This document shows, piece after piece, positions 33,848 through 44,905 of a DNA stretch of 54,678 nt. Origin of the DNA: Xinfangfangia pollutisoli (GTDB taxonomy: Bacteria; Pseudomonadota; Alphaproteobacteria; Rhodobacterales; Rhodobacteraceae); the NCBI RefSeq assembly GCF_020179405.1, contig NZ_JAICBZ010000016.1, positions 1 to 54,678 of the forward strand. The letters are read 5' to 3'. Made by a program: the position numbers and the translations under genes. The notes under the pieces were generated by a model. The model was given only the letters and a program-made list of their open reading frames with translations. It was not told where the DNA came from and ran no database searches. Each line of letters starts with the position of its first letter. The first letter of the stretch is position 1.

Positions 33848-35970
33848 TCCACCGCCTCCGTCATCGCCCCAGCCGGTGCCGCCGCATCCCTTGTCGCCTC
33901 GACCCGGACCAGTGCGTCGATGGCCAGCACACCGTGCCCTCGCGGCAGTACGAACAGCGGGTTGATCTCAGCCTCTTCAATACCGGTGCCCCCGGAAGTG
34001 GCCAGTTGCGACACCGCCACGATGGCATCGGCCAGCGCCGCAAGATCGCCCTTCGGTCCGCCGCGGAAACCGTCAAGAACGCGCGAGAATTTCAGTTCGC
34101 CAATCATCTCTTCTGCCCCCGTGCGGTCGACCGGGGCCAGCCGCATCGCGCTGTCGCGGTAAAGTTCTGTATAGATCCCCCCGGCAGCCAGCACGACGAT
34201 GTGGCCGACCTGCGGGTCACGGCGGAAGCCGATCAGCACCTCGCCCAACCCTCTGGCCATCTGCTGCACCAGCACCCGGCGGACCTGATGCCCGCCGGTG
34301 CGTTCCGCCACGCGGGCGCGGATCGTCGCCATCGCATCGGCCAAGGCCTGACGGTCAGTCACACCCAGCACCACACCGCCGGCATCGGTCTTGTGCGGAA
34401 TCGCCGCGTCCAGCACCTTGACGACCACGGGCCAGTCAAAGGGCAGCGCGTCGGGCAACGGAGCGTCGACATACAGCACCAGATGCGGGGCGACGGGCAG
34501 GCCCGTCTTTGCCAGCAGCGCGTAAGACGCCGCCTCGTCCAGCACGTCCGACGGCCCATCCCCCTGCCCCGGCATCAGCGGCGCGGTCCGGCGGGGAAGC
34601 CGCCGGTGCAGCGCGGCGGCCACCGCGTCGCCGCAGGTTTCAGGGGTCTGGAACGCCGGAACGCCCGAACGCGCCAGAAGCCGCGCCGCCTCGGGTGCGT
34701 CGGGCACCAGAAAGGCCGCGACCGGACTGCCCGGTTCTGCCGCCGCATCTAAGACAGGCTGCACGGCCAGCTCGGGGTTGAAGCGGGCCGATGACCCGAC
34801 CGAGGCCAGAACCAGATCGAATTCAGGCGCGGTACGCAGGATGTCGAGCGTGGCCTTCATCACATCATATCGTGTGCCGGCCAGCGTCAGGTCGATGATC
34901 CGCCCATGACCTGGGTCGACCCCCGCCGCCCGCAACCTGTCGCGCGTCTGGTCCGAGGCGGGGACGACATCCACCCCCTGCAGCGCCATGCGGTCCACCG
35001 CCATGGCCGCACCGCCCCCGGTGGTGGTGACGACGCCCACCCGGCCGCGCCGGGGCACCGGGCTTGCCGCCACCCGTTCCAGCAGGGGCATCACCTCGAT
35101 CAGCCCCTCGAAGGACTCGACCCGGGCGATGCCGCATTCCTTCAGGAAGATATCGGCCACCTCATCCGCACCCGCCAGCGATCCGGTGTGTGAAACTGCC
35201 AGCTCCGCCGCCTCATCCGACCGACCCAGCTTGAAGGCGGCAACCGGCTTGCCGCGTTCGGCCGCAGCGATGGCAAAGGCGCGCAAAGCCTCGGCATGGC
35301 GCATGGTTTCCAGAAACAGCATGTAGCTGGTGACCTTCGGGTCATCCAGCGTTGCGGCACAGATTTCTCCGATCGACAGATCGGTTTCCGCGCCCACCGA
35401 AACCAGACCGGCAAAGCCGATCCCCTTGCGCTTGCCGCGCGACACCAGCGCGCCGATCAGGCTGCCGGAATGCGAGCCGACGAAAATGCCGCCGCGCGGC
35501 AGATCGGGTTCAGCAAAGGCGGCGTTGGCGGTCAGTGTCAGCCCGGCATGCAGGTTCACGACCCCGATGCTGGAAGGCCCGACCAGACGGATGCCGCCGC
35601 GCGACAGGATCGCGGCCAGCCGCGCCTCATTCGCGGCCCCTTTCGCACCCGATTCCGCAAAACCTGCCGAAAGCATGGTGGCCACCGGCACGCCAAGCGC
35701 CTGACACTCTTCCAGCGCATCCAGTGCCTTATCGGCATCGGTCAGGATAAAGGCATGATCGGGCCGGTCCGGCAGCGCCGAGAGCGAGGGGAAGGCCTTT
35801 TCGCCCTGCACCGTCTCGCGCCGGGGGTTCACCACCTGCACCTCTCCCGCGAACCCGGCGCGACGCAGGAATTGCAGTGGCCGTCCCGAGGTGCGGGACG
35901 GATCATCGGACACCCCGACCAGCGCCACGCGCCGGGGGTTCAGAAGGGCATTGGCCAGTTCATTCACCAT
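33844..35970 (-). CDS. ADP-forming acyl-CoA synthetase family protein (fused alpha-beta)
   Basis: 708 aa from the ATG at 35970 (MVNELANALLNPRRVALVGV); the frame is open 54 bp farther upstream, but that would overlap the acyl-CoA dehydrogenase, and a GGGGGGC ribosome site fits this start. CoA-binding domain: VALVGVSDDPSRTSGRPLQF. Phospho-His: AVSHTGSLAGADE. ATP-grasp: KVLDAAIPHKTDAGGVVLGV. Paralogue of the gene at 17978. In the operon it would activate an acid to the acyl-CoA that the neighbouring dehydrogenase and FadJ-like enzyme then oxidise. Confidence 0.9.
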   Translation of the reverse strand: MVNELANALLNPRRVALVGVSDDPSRTSGRPLQFLRRAGFAGEVQVVNPRRETVQGEKAFPSLSALPDRPDHAFILTDADKALDALEECQALGVPVATMLSAGFAESGAKGAANEARLAAILSRGGIRLVGPSSIGVVNLHAGLTLTANAAFAEPDLPRGGIFVGSHSGSLIGALVSRGKRKGIGFAGLVSVGAETDLSIGEICAATLDDPKVTSYMLFLETMRHAEALRAFAIAAAERGKPVAAFKLGRSDEAAELAVSHTGSLAGADEVADIFLKECGIARVESFEGLIEVMPLLERVAASPVPRRGRVGVVTTTGGGAAMAVDRMALQGVDVVPASDQTRDRLRAAGVDPGHGRIIDLTLAGTRYDVMKATLDILRTAPEFDLVLASVGSSARFNPELAVQPVLDAAAEPGSPVAAFLVPDAPEAARLLARSGVPAFQTPETCGDAVAAALHRRLPRRTAPLMPGQGDGPSDVLDEAASYALLAKTGLPVAPHLVLYVDAPLPDALPFDWPVVVKVLDAAIPHKTDAGGVVLGVTDRQALADAMATIRARVAERTGGHQVRRVLVQQMARGLGEVLIGFRRDPQVGHIVVLAAGGIYTELYRDSAMRLAPVDRTGAEEMIGELKFSRVLDGFRGGPKGDLAALADAIVAVSQLATSGGTGIEEAEINPLFVLPRGHGVLAIDALVRVEATRDAAAPAGAMTEAVE

Positions 35971-35980
35971 CTTGCCCCCC

Positions 35981-37126
35981 TTACGCACGCTGGTCGAAGC
36001 GGCGGTCGAAGACATGCTCGGCAATGCGGTTCTTCAGCATCTCGATCGAGCCGCCCGCGATCATCCAGCCTCGCGTGCGCTTGACGCAATATTCGACAAG
36101 GCTTTCGGTCGAGTAGCCATAGCCGCCCATCACCTGAAGCGCCTCGTTCGACACTTCCCAGCCGGCGGTATTGCAGGCCAGCTTGGCCATGGCCGTGTCA
36201 TTGGCGGAAGGCAGCGTGCCGTTCGGCACATTGGCCGCGCGGTAAAGGAACATCTGCGCCGCCTCCAGCTTCATCAGCATTTCGGCGAATTTCCATTGCA
36301 GGCCCTGAAATTCGCACAATGGCCGGCCGAACTGCCTGCGGTCGGTGGCATGAAGTTTCGCCGCCTCGAATGCATAGCGGCCCAAGGCCAGCGCGCGCGA
36401 GGAATTGCCCAGCCGTTCCACGTTGAAGCCCGAGATCTGCTTTTTGAACCCGCCCGGCCCCAACAGGACGTTTTCCTTCGGAATGCGGCAATTTTCGAAA
36501 TACAGGGGGCACCATTCCTCGCCCGACATGAAGCTGGACCGCTGGCCCACGGTAAAGCCCGGCGTGCCGCGTTCCACCAGAACCGATCCGATGCCGTTCA
36601 GCCCCGGCCCGAACCGGACATAGATCAGGAAAAGGTTCGCTTCGGGCGAATGGGTCGAAAAGACCTTGGATCCGTTGATGATATAGCCGTCACCGTCCTC
36701 GCGCGCCGAGGTTTTCAGCTCGGTCACGGCGGAACCCGCGTCCGGTTCGCTCATCCCCAGCGAGATCAGGGCACGACCGCCGATCAGATCGGCCAGAAAG
36801 CGTTCTTTCTGTTCGTCGGAGGCATACTCCACAAAGGTCCGGATCGGGCCGAAATTGCCCGCCTGCACCACATCCGCGCTTTTGGGGCAGAACATTGCGA
36901 TTTCCTGAATAGCGATCACCGCATCCATCAGCGTGCCGCCCGCGCCGCCATCCTTTTCATCCATCGTGATGCCAAGCAGCCCCATCCCCGCCAGCTTCTG
37001 CGCCACGTCCCACGGGTATTCGCGCGAATGGGCCCGGTCCAGCGCCCCGGGCGCCAGTTCGTTGCGCGCGAAACTCTGCACGGATTGCGCAAGCGCCGCC
37101 TGATCCTCGGTGAAAAACTGCTGCAT
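35981..37126 (-). CDS. Acyl-CoA dehydrogenase family protein
   Basis: 381 aa from the ATG at 37126 (MQQFFTEDQAALAQSVQSFA). ACAD signatures are ALISLGMSEPDAGSAVTELK and the helix QVMGGYGYSTESLVEYCVKR. The C-terminal position that holds the catalytic Glu in medium-chain enzymes (YEG) reads AGG here (MIAGGSIEMLKN), so the base must be elsewhere, as in isovaleryl-CoA dehydrogenase, or the reaction differs. FAD-dependent alpha,beta-dehydrogenation of an acyl-CoA is the expected role, feeding the FadJ-like enzyme. First gene of the operon; 180 bp separate it from the prpF-like gene upstream. Confidence 0.9.
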   Translation of the reverse strand: MQQFFTEDQAALAQSVQSFARNELAPGALDRAHSREYPWDVAQKLAGMGLLGITMDEKDGGAGGTLMDAVIAIQEIAMFCPKSADVVQAGNFGPIRTFVEYASDEQKERFLADLIGGRALISLGMSEPDAGSAVTELKTSAREDGDGYIINGSKVFSTHSPEANLFLIYVRFGPGLNGIGSVLVERGTPGFTVGQRSSFMSGEEWCPLYFENCRIPKENVLLGPGGFKKQISGFNVERLGNSSRALALGRYAFEAAKLHATDRRQFGRPLCEFQGLQWKFAEMLMKLEAAQMFLYRAANVPNGTLPSANDTAMAKLACNTAGWEVSNEALQVMGGYGYSTESLVEYCVKRTRGWMIAGGSIEMLKNRIAEHVFDRRFDQRA

Positions 37127-37307
37127 TGTGTCTCGGCCTCCCGTTCGATGGGGAGTGTTCTGCCACAGCCCCCGCAACGAACAACTCGGCAGAGGTCAGG
37201 CGTTGGTGACTTATGGTTAGTCAACACCAGAAAAACTGGCGATGAAATGATCATAGGTTCGCATGGCAGCGCCCACCGCCGAACCCGACCTTTCCTCTGT
37301 GATCCGG

Positions 37308-38480
37308 TCAGCGGCGGATATAGGCCATGCCGTCCATCAACAGACGCCCGGTCCGCCCGATCAGCGCCTTTTGCACCTGCACGCCACCGGGGCCTGCGGA
37401 AACCTGGGCCGAAACGCTCAGCACGCCGCCTGGATGGCCCACACGCAGGTCAAAGATGCCCCGAGCCTGCCCAATATCGCCCGCCGCCTCATGCACCAGC
37501 GTGCCGGGAATACCCGCCGCGACCGAGGTGCCCGCCGCGCCCGAACCGGGATAGGCCTTGGAAAACTCGAACCGCGCAAGCGACCTCGAAAAGAGGTCAT
37601 GGCTGTCGGCCGTCACCTGCCCGCCATTTGTCGCGCCATAGTCGCGCGGAGGGGCGACGGCAAAGATCAGCGGGTTGGTGCTGACGCGCAGTTCCTCATC
37701 GGCATTCGACCCGGTGATGAAACCGACATGCGCGGAAACCGCTTTCCGCACGGCCTCCAGCCGGGCGACCAGCGCGGTATCGGCCTGCATGTCAAAGATC
37801 GAGGCGGCGGTATCCATGCCGATATCGGCCGCCCGCACAAAGATCAGGAAATTGGCCATGTCGACCACGCTGACATCCAGCGCGCCAATGCCCGGCACCT
37901 CGATCCGGTCAAGGGCATTGCCGGTCGGCAGAACCGACGCGCCAAGCGCCGATCCCGCGAAATCGCCGAAATCGACGTCGATCCGCGCTCCGGTGCCCGG
38001 CACGCCACCGATGCTGAAATCGCCATCCACCGCAGGGAACCCGTCCACCATCGGCACGATGGTGCGCAACACCCGGCCGGTATTGGCCTGATGGACATTC
38101 ACCAGCATCCGGTCGCCCTCAACCCGCCCGGCCCCGGTCAGCGCGCCGTAAAGTGCCGCCCCCGCCGACAGGTTGCCGCAATTCGCGCGCCAGTCGACCC
38201 GCGGCAGCTCGGTATTCACCTGCCCGAACAGATAGTCGATGTCGCAGTCGGGCCGCGTGGGCGGCCCCATGATCGCGACCTTGCTGGTCAGCTTGTCGGC
38301 CCCGCCCAACCCATCAATCTGCCGCCGGTCGGGCGAGCCGAAGACCTTCAGGACCAGTGCATCCCGTTCCGCCCCTGCGGCCGGCAGATCGTCGCGCCAG
38401 AGATATATCCCCTTGGACGAACCGCCCCTTATGATCCGCGTTGGAACGGCGGCCATATTGAAATGTTTCGCGTTGGTCAT
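37308..38480 (-). CDS. PrpF-family isomerase (4-oxalomesaconate tautomerase / methylaconitate isomerase-like)
   Basis: 390 aa from the ATG at 38480. The extended upstream frame overlaps the divergent LysR gene and has no similarity. PrpF-family segments: AVPTRIIRGGSSKGIYL with the conserved SSKG, GLGGADKLTSKVAIMGP, and RANCGNLSAGAALYGAL with the conserved Cys. Family members isomerise double bonds in polycarboxylates (2-methylaconitate, 4-oxalomesaconate) by proton transfer. No methylcitrate or gallate genes are present nearby, so the substrate is open. A divergent LysR gene 220 bp away probably regulates it. Confidence 0.9.
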   Translation of the reverse strand: MTNAKHFNMAAVPTRIIRGGSSKGIYLWRDDLPAAGAERDALVLKVFGSPDRRQIDGLGGADKLTSKVAIMGPPTRPDCDIDYLFGQVNTELPRVDWRANCGNLSAGAALYGALTGAGRVEGDRMLVNVHQANTGRVLRTIVPMVDGFPAVDGDFSIGGVPGTGARIDVDFGDFAGSALGASVLPTGNALDRIEVPGIGALDVSVVDMANFLIFVRAADIGMDTAASIFDMQADTALVARLEAVRKAVSAHVGFITGSNADEELRVSTNPLIFAVAPPRDYGATNGGQVTADSHDLFSRSLARFEFSKAYPGSGAAGTSVAAGIPGTLVHEAAGDIGQARGIFDLRVGHPGGVLSVSAQVSAGPGGVQVQKALIGRTGRLLMDGMAYIRR

Positions 38481-38561
38481 GAACCGCGCCCCCCTGCGAC
38501 ACGCGCTCCCCCGCGCGTGGCTTTGGCGGCAGACTAGGACAGGGCAGCGTCGGTTGCACTT

Positions 38562-38572
38562 AACCTGAGGTT
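38562..38572. promoter_or_regulatory. Candidate LysR operator between prpF-like and lysR genes
   Basis: AACCT-G-AGGTT is a perfect inverted repeat around one base, matching the size of the partly symmetrical box LysR regulators recognise. It sits in the 220-bp divergent gap, 82 bp from the prpF-like start and 129 bp from the lysR start. Confidence 0.5.
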
Positions 38573-38700
38573 TGGCTCTGTGCAGGCTTTGGTGAGGCTT
38601 CGGCGACATATCGAGCTTGCCTGTACCGCAGCGCAGGGCATTCTTGGACCATTCACGCCGGTTCCGCGCAAAGGGCGCGCCCCTCGCAACAGGTTGAAAA

Positions 38701-41356
<2,656 letters not shown>

Positions 41357-41495
41357 CTGATGCCCTTTCATCCCGAGCGGATTGGCTCATCGCTTTGTTG
41401 TGCAGCGGTGCGCCAGGATGGCAAAGCAGTGGTTCGCATGGGCACCATCGCCGATTGCGATGGCTCGGAAGGCCAGGTTCCAGACTCATTGACCG

Positions 41496-41825
41496 TCAAA
41501 GCCAGAACAAGACGGTGGCAGCGAGGGCGACGGCGGACAGGAAGGTCTTGGCACATCTGTCCTAGCGTGTGGCGATGCGGCGCCAGTCCTTCAATCCGCC
41601 GAACATGATCTCGATCCTGTTACGGCGGCGACAGCGCCGCTTGTCGGATCTGACGGTCTTGCCGCAGGACTTTCGACCAGGGATGCATGGGCGTATCCCC
41701 TTGTCTTTCAAAGCTTCCCGGAACCAGTCGGCATCATAGCCCCGGTCCGCGATCAGCCATTCCGCGTTGGGCAGACTGCCCAGAAGGGCCGCGGCGCCGG
41801 TGCAGTCGCTGAACTTAGCGCCCCA
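41496..41825 (-). mobile_element. IS5-family transposase remnant, 5' truncated and with an internal stop
   Basis: The reverse strand reads KFSDCTGAAALLGSLPNAEW, LIADRGYDADWFREALKDKG and IRPCIPGRK, then NRIEIMFGGLKDWRRIATR, the C-terminal DDE part (with catalytic Asp and Glu regions) of IS5/IS427-type transposases. A TAG at 41564-41562 interrupts the frame just after ATR, where the family has Tyr. The N-terminal part is absent and the fragment abuts the AAA ATPase remnant, so the element is dead. Exact ends were not determined. Confidence 0.85.
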
Positions 41826-41837
41826 GAGGCCCCGAAC

Positions 41838-42237
41838 ACGGTCTGGTCAATGGACTTCATGGCTGATCGATTGGCCGACAGCCGCCCCGCAAGGCTGTCG
41901 GCCACGCGGGGCAGCGTCAGAACATTGGCAAAGCCGGTCAACAGGAACCGTCCCGGACGGTAGTCGTCGTCGACGGATTTCTTGATCGCCAGCAGCAGGT
42001 CGGGCGCGCGCTGGATCTCGTCGATGATCGCAAGGTCAAGACCACGAATGAAGCCTATGGATCCGTCCGGGCGGCCTCCAGAACGGTCTGTTCATCAAGT
42101 GTGATGTATCTGCGCCCGACCTCACCCATCTTACGGACCAGCGTGGTCTTGCCAGCCCGCCGCGGCCCGACGATCAGGACAACAGGCGTATCGGCCAGCA
42201 CCTCTTCCACGCGCTGCGTAACGAACCGCTCGTACAT
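41838..42237 (-). pseudogene. AAA ATPase (DUF4143-type ATP-binding protein) remnant
   Basis: The ATG at 42237 opens MYERFVTQRVEEVLADTPVV, followed by the Walker A region LIVGPRRAGKTTLVRKMGEV. The frame ends at 42055 after EAARTDP. In the next frame the family continues with GFIRGLDLAIIDEIQRAPDL (Walker B DE) and LLTGFANVLTLPRVADSLAG, until it meets the IS5 remnant near 41840. So one frameshift plus loss of about two-thirds of the protein. These stand-alone ATPases often lie in accessory regions; function not established. Confidence 0.82.
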
Positions 42238-42707
42238 GTCAGCTTCCGATCTTTGTAGATTGGAACTAGCACTCATGCTGATTGGGAGACAATGACCTGA
42301 CATCTGGGAGCACGGCGCCTCCGCCCACCGTTCGCAGGCAAGGCGCGGCAGTCAATCTCTGCGTCCGCTCGCCGAACCACCCGCGACGACGATCGGCCCC
42401 AGGGCCGCCGGTCATCCCCGACCGAAGCTGCGTGGCGGCATACCCAGAAGCTGGCGTTCGACACACGTCGCAGCAAATTTTCGATCTTAATGATTGCAGT
42501 GCCGCCCGAAGCTGACATTCGCATTCTAATGCTGCTGCGTGGCCACGTTCTGTAATTTGCTTGACGTAGCGGCAGCTTGCAGCATCACAACCGACGCGGG
42601 GACAATATCCGGCGTTCGCTTTGCCCTGATCTGTCTCGAGCTCAGATCCTGCGCTTGAGGCTGTCCCATCTGCGCGACTGGATCCACAATACGGCACACG
42701 CCACTGC
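42238..42707. other. Intergenic stretch with no supported gene
   Basis: About 470 bp between the ATPase remnant and the RraA-type gene. Open frames exist on the reverse strand but lack similarity, ribosome sites and coding-like composition; the middle (42480-42560) is more AT-rich than its surroundings. It marks the border of Block 4, and probably contains debris from IS activity. Confidence 0.45.
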
Positions 42708-43415
42708 TCAAGGGCGGATCCGCGCTTGGCGCCAGACCTGATACCGCGCGCGGGTTTCGGCATCCGGCGGATAGGTCGTCTCCAAGGGCGCGCCCGCCGC
42801 GATCTCCGCGGTCATGAAGATCTCCAGCTGCTCGACCTCCCAGGCCTCCCCGGCCACCTCGGCGGCGATCTCGCGCGGGATGCAGACGGCGCCCGTCTCA
42901 TCCGCGACGATCAGATCGCCCGGGAAGACCGCCACCCCGGCGCAGCCGATGGGCAGGTTCCAGTCGGCCACCTGGATCTTCGCGCCACCGGGAATGCCCG
43001 CCGGGCCCTTGCCCCAGATCGGGAAGCCGATCTCGCCGATGGCCGGAAGGTCGTTCACGCCGGTATCGGTGATGAAGCCCAGTACACCTTTGTCGCGCAG
43101 GGCCAGCGCGATGATGTCCCCCAGCGGAGAGACATCGGCGCAGCCATTACCGTCATAGACGATGATCTGCCCCGCCCCGGTCGCCGCCATGGCCAGCCGG
43201 TGCAGGTTGGGTGCCCCGCCCTTGCCCACGGCGGCGCGCAGATCCTCGCGCACGGGGATCGCGCGGATGGTGAAAGCCTCGCCCACGATGCGGGTCTTGT
43301 CGGAGGTCAGCGGCTTCAGGCCCGAGAAGAACCGGGTGTTCAGGCCGCGCTTGAACAGGGTGGAGGTCAGGGTCGCGACCTGGCATTCACGCAGTTTCGC
43401 CTGGATTTCGAGCAT
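42708..43415 (-). CDS. RraA/HMG-aldolase family protein with altered active-site motif
   Basis: 235 aa from the ATG at 43415. The RraA/4-hydroxy-4-methyl-2-oxoglutarate aldolase fold shows VYDGNGCADVSPLGDIIALA and GVLGFITDTGVNDLPAI. The usual catalytic G(A/V)VxDGxxRD segment reads TDTGVND: the metal-binding Asp is kept but the preceding Arg, which stabilises pyruvate enolate in aldolases, is Asn. The C-terminal extension (to residue 235) is longer than in E. coli RraA. Within this catabolic cluster it is more likely a lyase or decarboxylase on a 2-oxo acid than an RNase E inhibitor. Divergent from the monooxygenase gene, with a GTATAC site between them. Confidence 0.88.
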   Translation of the reverse strand: MLEIQAKLRECQVATLTSTLFKRGLNTRFFSGLKPLTSDKTRIVGEAFTIRAIPVREDLRAAVGKGGAPNLHRLAMAATGAGQIIVYDGNGCADVSPLGDIIALALRDKGVLGFITDTGVNDLPAIGEIGFPIWGKGPAGIPGGAKIQVADWNLPIGCAGVAVFPGDLIVADETGAVCIPREIAAEVAGEAWEVEQLEIFMTAEIAAGAPLETTYPPDAETRARYQVWRQARIRP

Positions 43416-43450
43416 CTCTCACCCTTCTCTGGCGCGATTGACACCTTGTT

Positions 43451-43488
43451 GTATTATATAATTGTATCGTTCGTATACGCAAAATACA
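43451..43488 (-). promoter_or_regulatory. Predicted promoter of the RraA-type gene overlapping a GTATAC site
   Basis: Reading leftward, TTGCGT (43482-43477) and TATAAT (around 43458-43453) with about 18 bp between them fit a sigma-70-like promoter about 40 bp upstream of the start codon. The palindrome CGTATACG (43472-43479) overlaps the -35 hexamer, so a regulator bound there would block it. Predicted by eye only. Confidence 0.4.
43464..43479. promoter_or_regulatory. GTATAC-type candidate operator 1 (rraA-like / monooxygenase divergent promoter)
   Basis: Contains GTATC at 43464 and the perfect 8-bp palindrome CGTATACG at 43472-43479. Two similar sites occur at 49744-49760 and 50904-50920, each upstream of genes of this cluster. 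FCD-subgroup GntR proteins bind short palindromes of this style, and one is encoded at 53242. Confidence 0.55.
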
Positions 43489-43543
43489 ACAGATTGTCGG
43501 CTACGAACCACGCGGCCGGAAGCATCGGACAAGCGGGGTCGGC

Positions 43544-44872
43544 ATGGTTGAACATATGGCGTTGGGGGCGTTCCTGCAGGGCTTCGGGCACCATCAGGCA
43601 GGCTGGCGCGACCCTTCGACCGATCCGGGGTCCGAGCTGACACTGGAGCATTACCAAAGGATCGCGCAGACCGCCGAGCGGGGGCAGTTCGACCTGGTCT
43701 TCCTGGCCGATGTGGCCGGATGGCGCGACTGGAACCGAGACACGATCCAGCATCTGTCGCGCACCGCGATCTTCGAGCCGATCACCCTGCTGTCCGCTTT
43801 GGCCGTCAGCACCCGCAACATCGGGCTTATCGCCACCGCCTCGACCAGCTATTACGAACCCTTCACCGTCGCGCGGATGTTCAACTCGATCGACCGACTC
43901 TCCGGCGGGCGGGCGGGCTGGAACCTTGTCACGTCGACGACCGAGGCCGAGGCGCAGAACTTCAGCCGCGAGCACCAGATCCCCCATGCGGAACGCTATG
44001 CCCGGGCCAGCGAATTCGCCGATGTGGTGCGCGGGCTGTGGGATTGCTGGGCCGCAGATGCGGTGTTGGTCGACAAGGAGAGCGGCAATTACCTGAACCC
44101 CGGTCGGGTGCGGGAATTGAACCACAAGGGGCCGTATTTCCAGGTGCGCGGCCCGATGAACATGGCCCGCGCGGTGCAGGGCACGCCGCTGATCGTGCAG
44201 GCGGGTTCGTCCGGGGCCGGGATGGATCTGGCCGCGCGCACGGCGGATCTGGTCTTCACCGCCCAACCCACGCTGGAATCGGGCCAGGCCTTCTACGCCG
44301 ATCTGAAGGGACGCCTGCCCGCCCATGGCCGCGCGCCGGACAGCTTGCGGATCCTGCCGGGGCTGGTGGCGATCATCGGCTCGACCGAGGCGGAGGCGCA
44401 GGCGAAGGCGGCGTCGTTGGAGCAACTGGTGCATCACCGTGTCGGCATCGGCCAGCTGCGCGACCTTCTGGGCGTCGATCTGACCGACCATGATCCCGAC
44501 GGCCCCCTGCCCGAGATCCCCGAGACAGAGGGCGGCAAGTCGCGCCGCCAGATCCTGATCGACATGGCGAAGCGCGACAATCTGTCGATCCGGCAGCTCT
44601 ACCAGAAGACCGCCGCCGCGCGCGGCTTCCTGGCCGTCACCGGCACGCCGGAGCAGGTGGCCGATGCGATGGAACTGTGGTTCCGCAACGGTGCTGCCGA
44701 CGGGTTCAATCTGATGCCCCCGGTGATGAGCCGTGATCTGGACGATTTCGTCGACCATGTCGTCCCCGTCCTGCAGAAACGCGGGTTGATGCGCACCGAA
44801 TATACCGGCGCCACCCTGCGCGAGAATCTGGGGCTGGCCAAACCCGCCTCGGTCTACGATCCCGCTGGCTGA
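43544..44872 (+). CDS. NtaA/SnaA/DszA-type FMN-dependent monooxygenase
   Basis: 442 aa of the bacterial luciferase-like superfamily, normal length for the NtaA/DszA group. Signatures: AGWRDPSTDPGSELTLEHYQ, TASTSYYEPFTVARMFNSID, GGRAGWNLVTSTTEAEAQNF (the family's flavin-pocket segment) and GTPLIVQAGSSGAGMDLAAR. Such enzymes use FMNH2 from a separate reductase and O2 to oxidise C-N or C-S bonds (nitrilotriacetate, dibenzothiophene sulfone, pristinamycin). No flavin reductase is nearby. Context with a hydantoinase and an aminotransferase favours an N-containing substrate. Internal Met at 43556 is an alternative start. Confidence 0.92.
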   Translation: MVEHMALGAFLQGFGHHQAGWRDPSTDPGSELTLEHYQRIAQTAERGQFDLVFLADVAGWRDWNRDTIQHLSRTAIFEPITLLSALAVSTRNIGLIATASTSYYEPFTVARMFNSIDRLSGGRAGWNLVTSTTEAEAQNFSREHQIPHAERYARASEFADVVRGLWDCWAADAVLVDKESGNYLNPGRVRELNHKGPYFQVRGPMNMARAVQGTPLIVQAGSSGAGMDLAARTADLVFTAQPTLESGQAFYADLKGRLPAHGRAPDSLRILPGLVAIIGSTEAEAQAKAASLEQLVHHRVGIGQLRDLLGVDLTDHDPDGPLPEIPETEGGKSRRQILIDMAKRDNLSIRQLYQKTAAARGFLAVTGTPEQVADAMELWFRNGAADGFNLMPPVMSRDLDDFVDHVVPVLQKRGLMRTEYTGATLRENLGLAKPASVYDPAG

Positions 44873-44905
44873 AGACCGCCAGCGCCCTATTGAAGGACAA
44901 ACGTG

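Noticed and set aside
31691-34162. 823-codon open frame on the plus strand
   Set aside because: Antisense to the bifunctional hydratase/dehydrogenase; product composition is shadow-like.
37203-37230. Imperfect inverted repeat upstream of the acyl-CoA dehydrogenase gene (TTGGTGACT ... AGTCAACACCA)
   Set aside because: The arms pair only with gaps and no second copy was found, so it was not listed as an operator.
42266-42763. 165-codon minus-strand frame between the ATPase remnant and the RraA-type gene
   Set aside because: No ribosome site, no similarity, Cys/Arg-rich composition, and it overlaps the end of the RraA-type gene.
43438-43462. TTGACA ... TATAAT pair on the plus strand before the monooxygenase gene
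   Set aside because: Both hexamers are perfect, but the spacer is only 13 bp, too short for a standard sigma-70 promoter; the leftward TTGCGT/TATAAT pair fits better.
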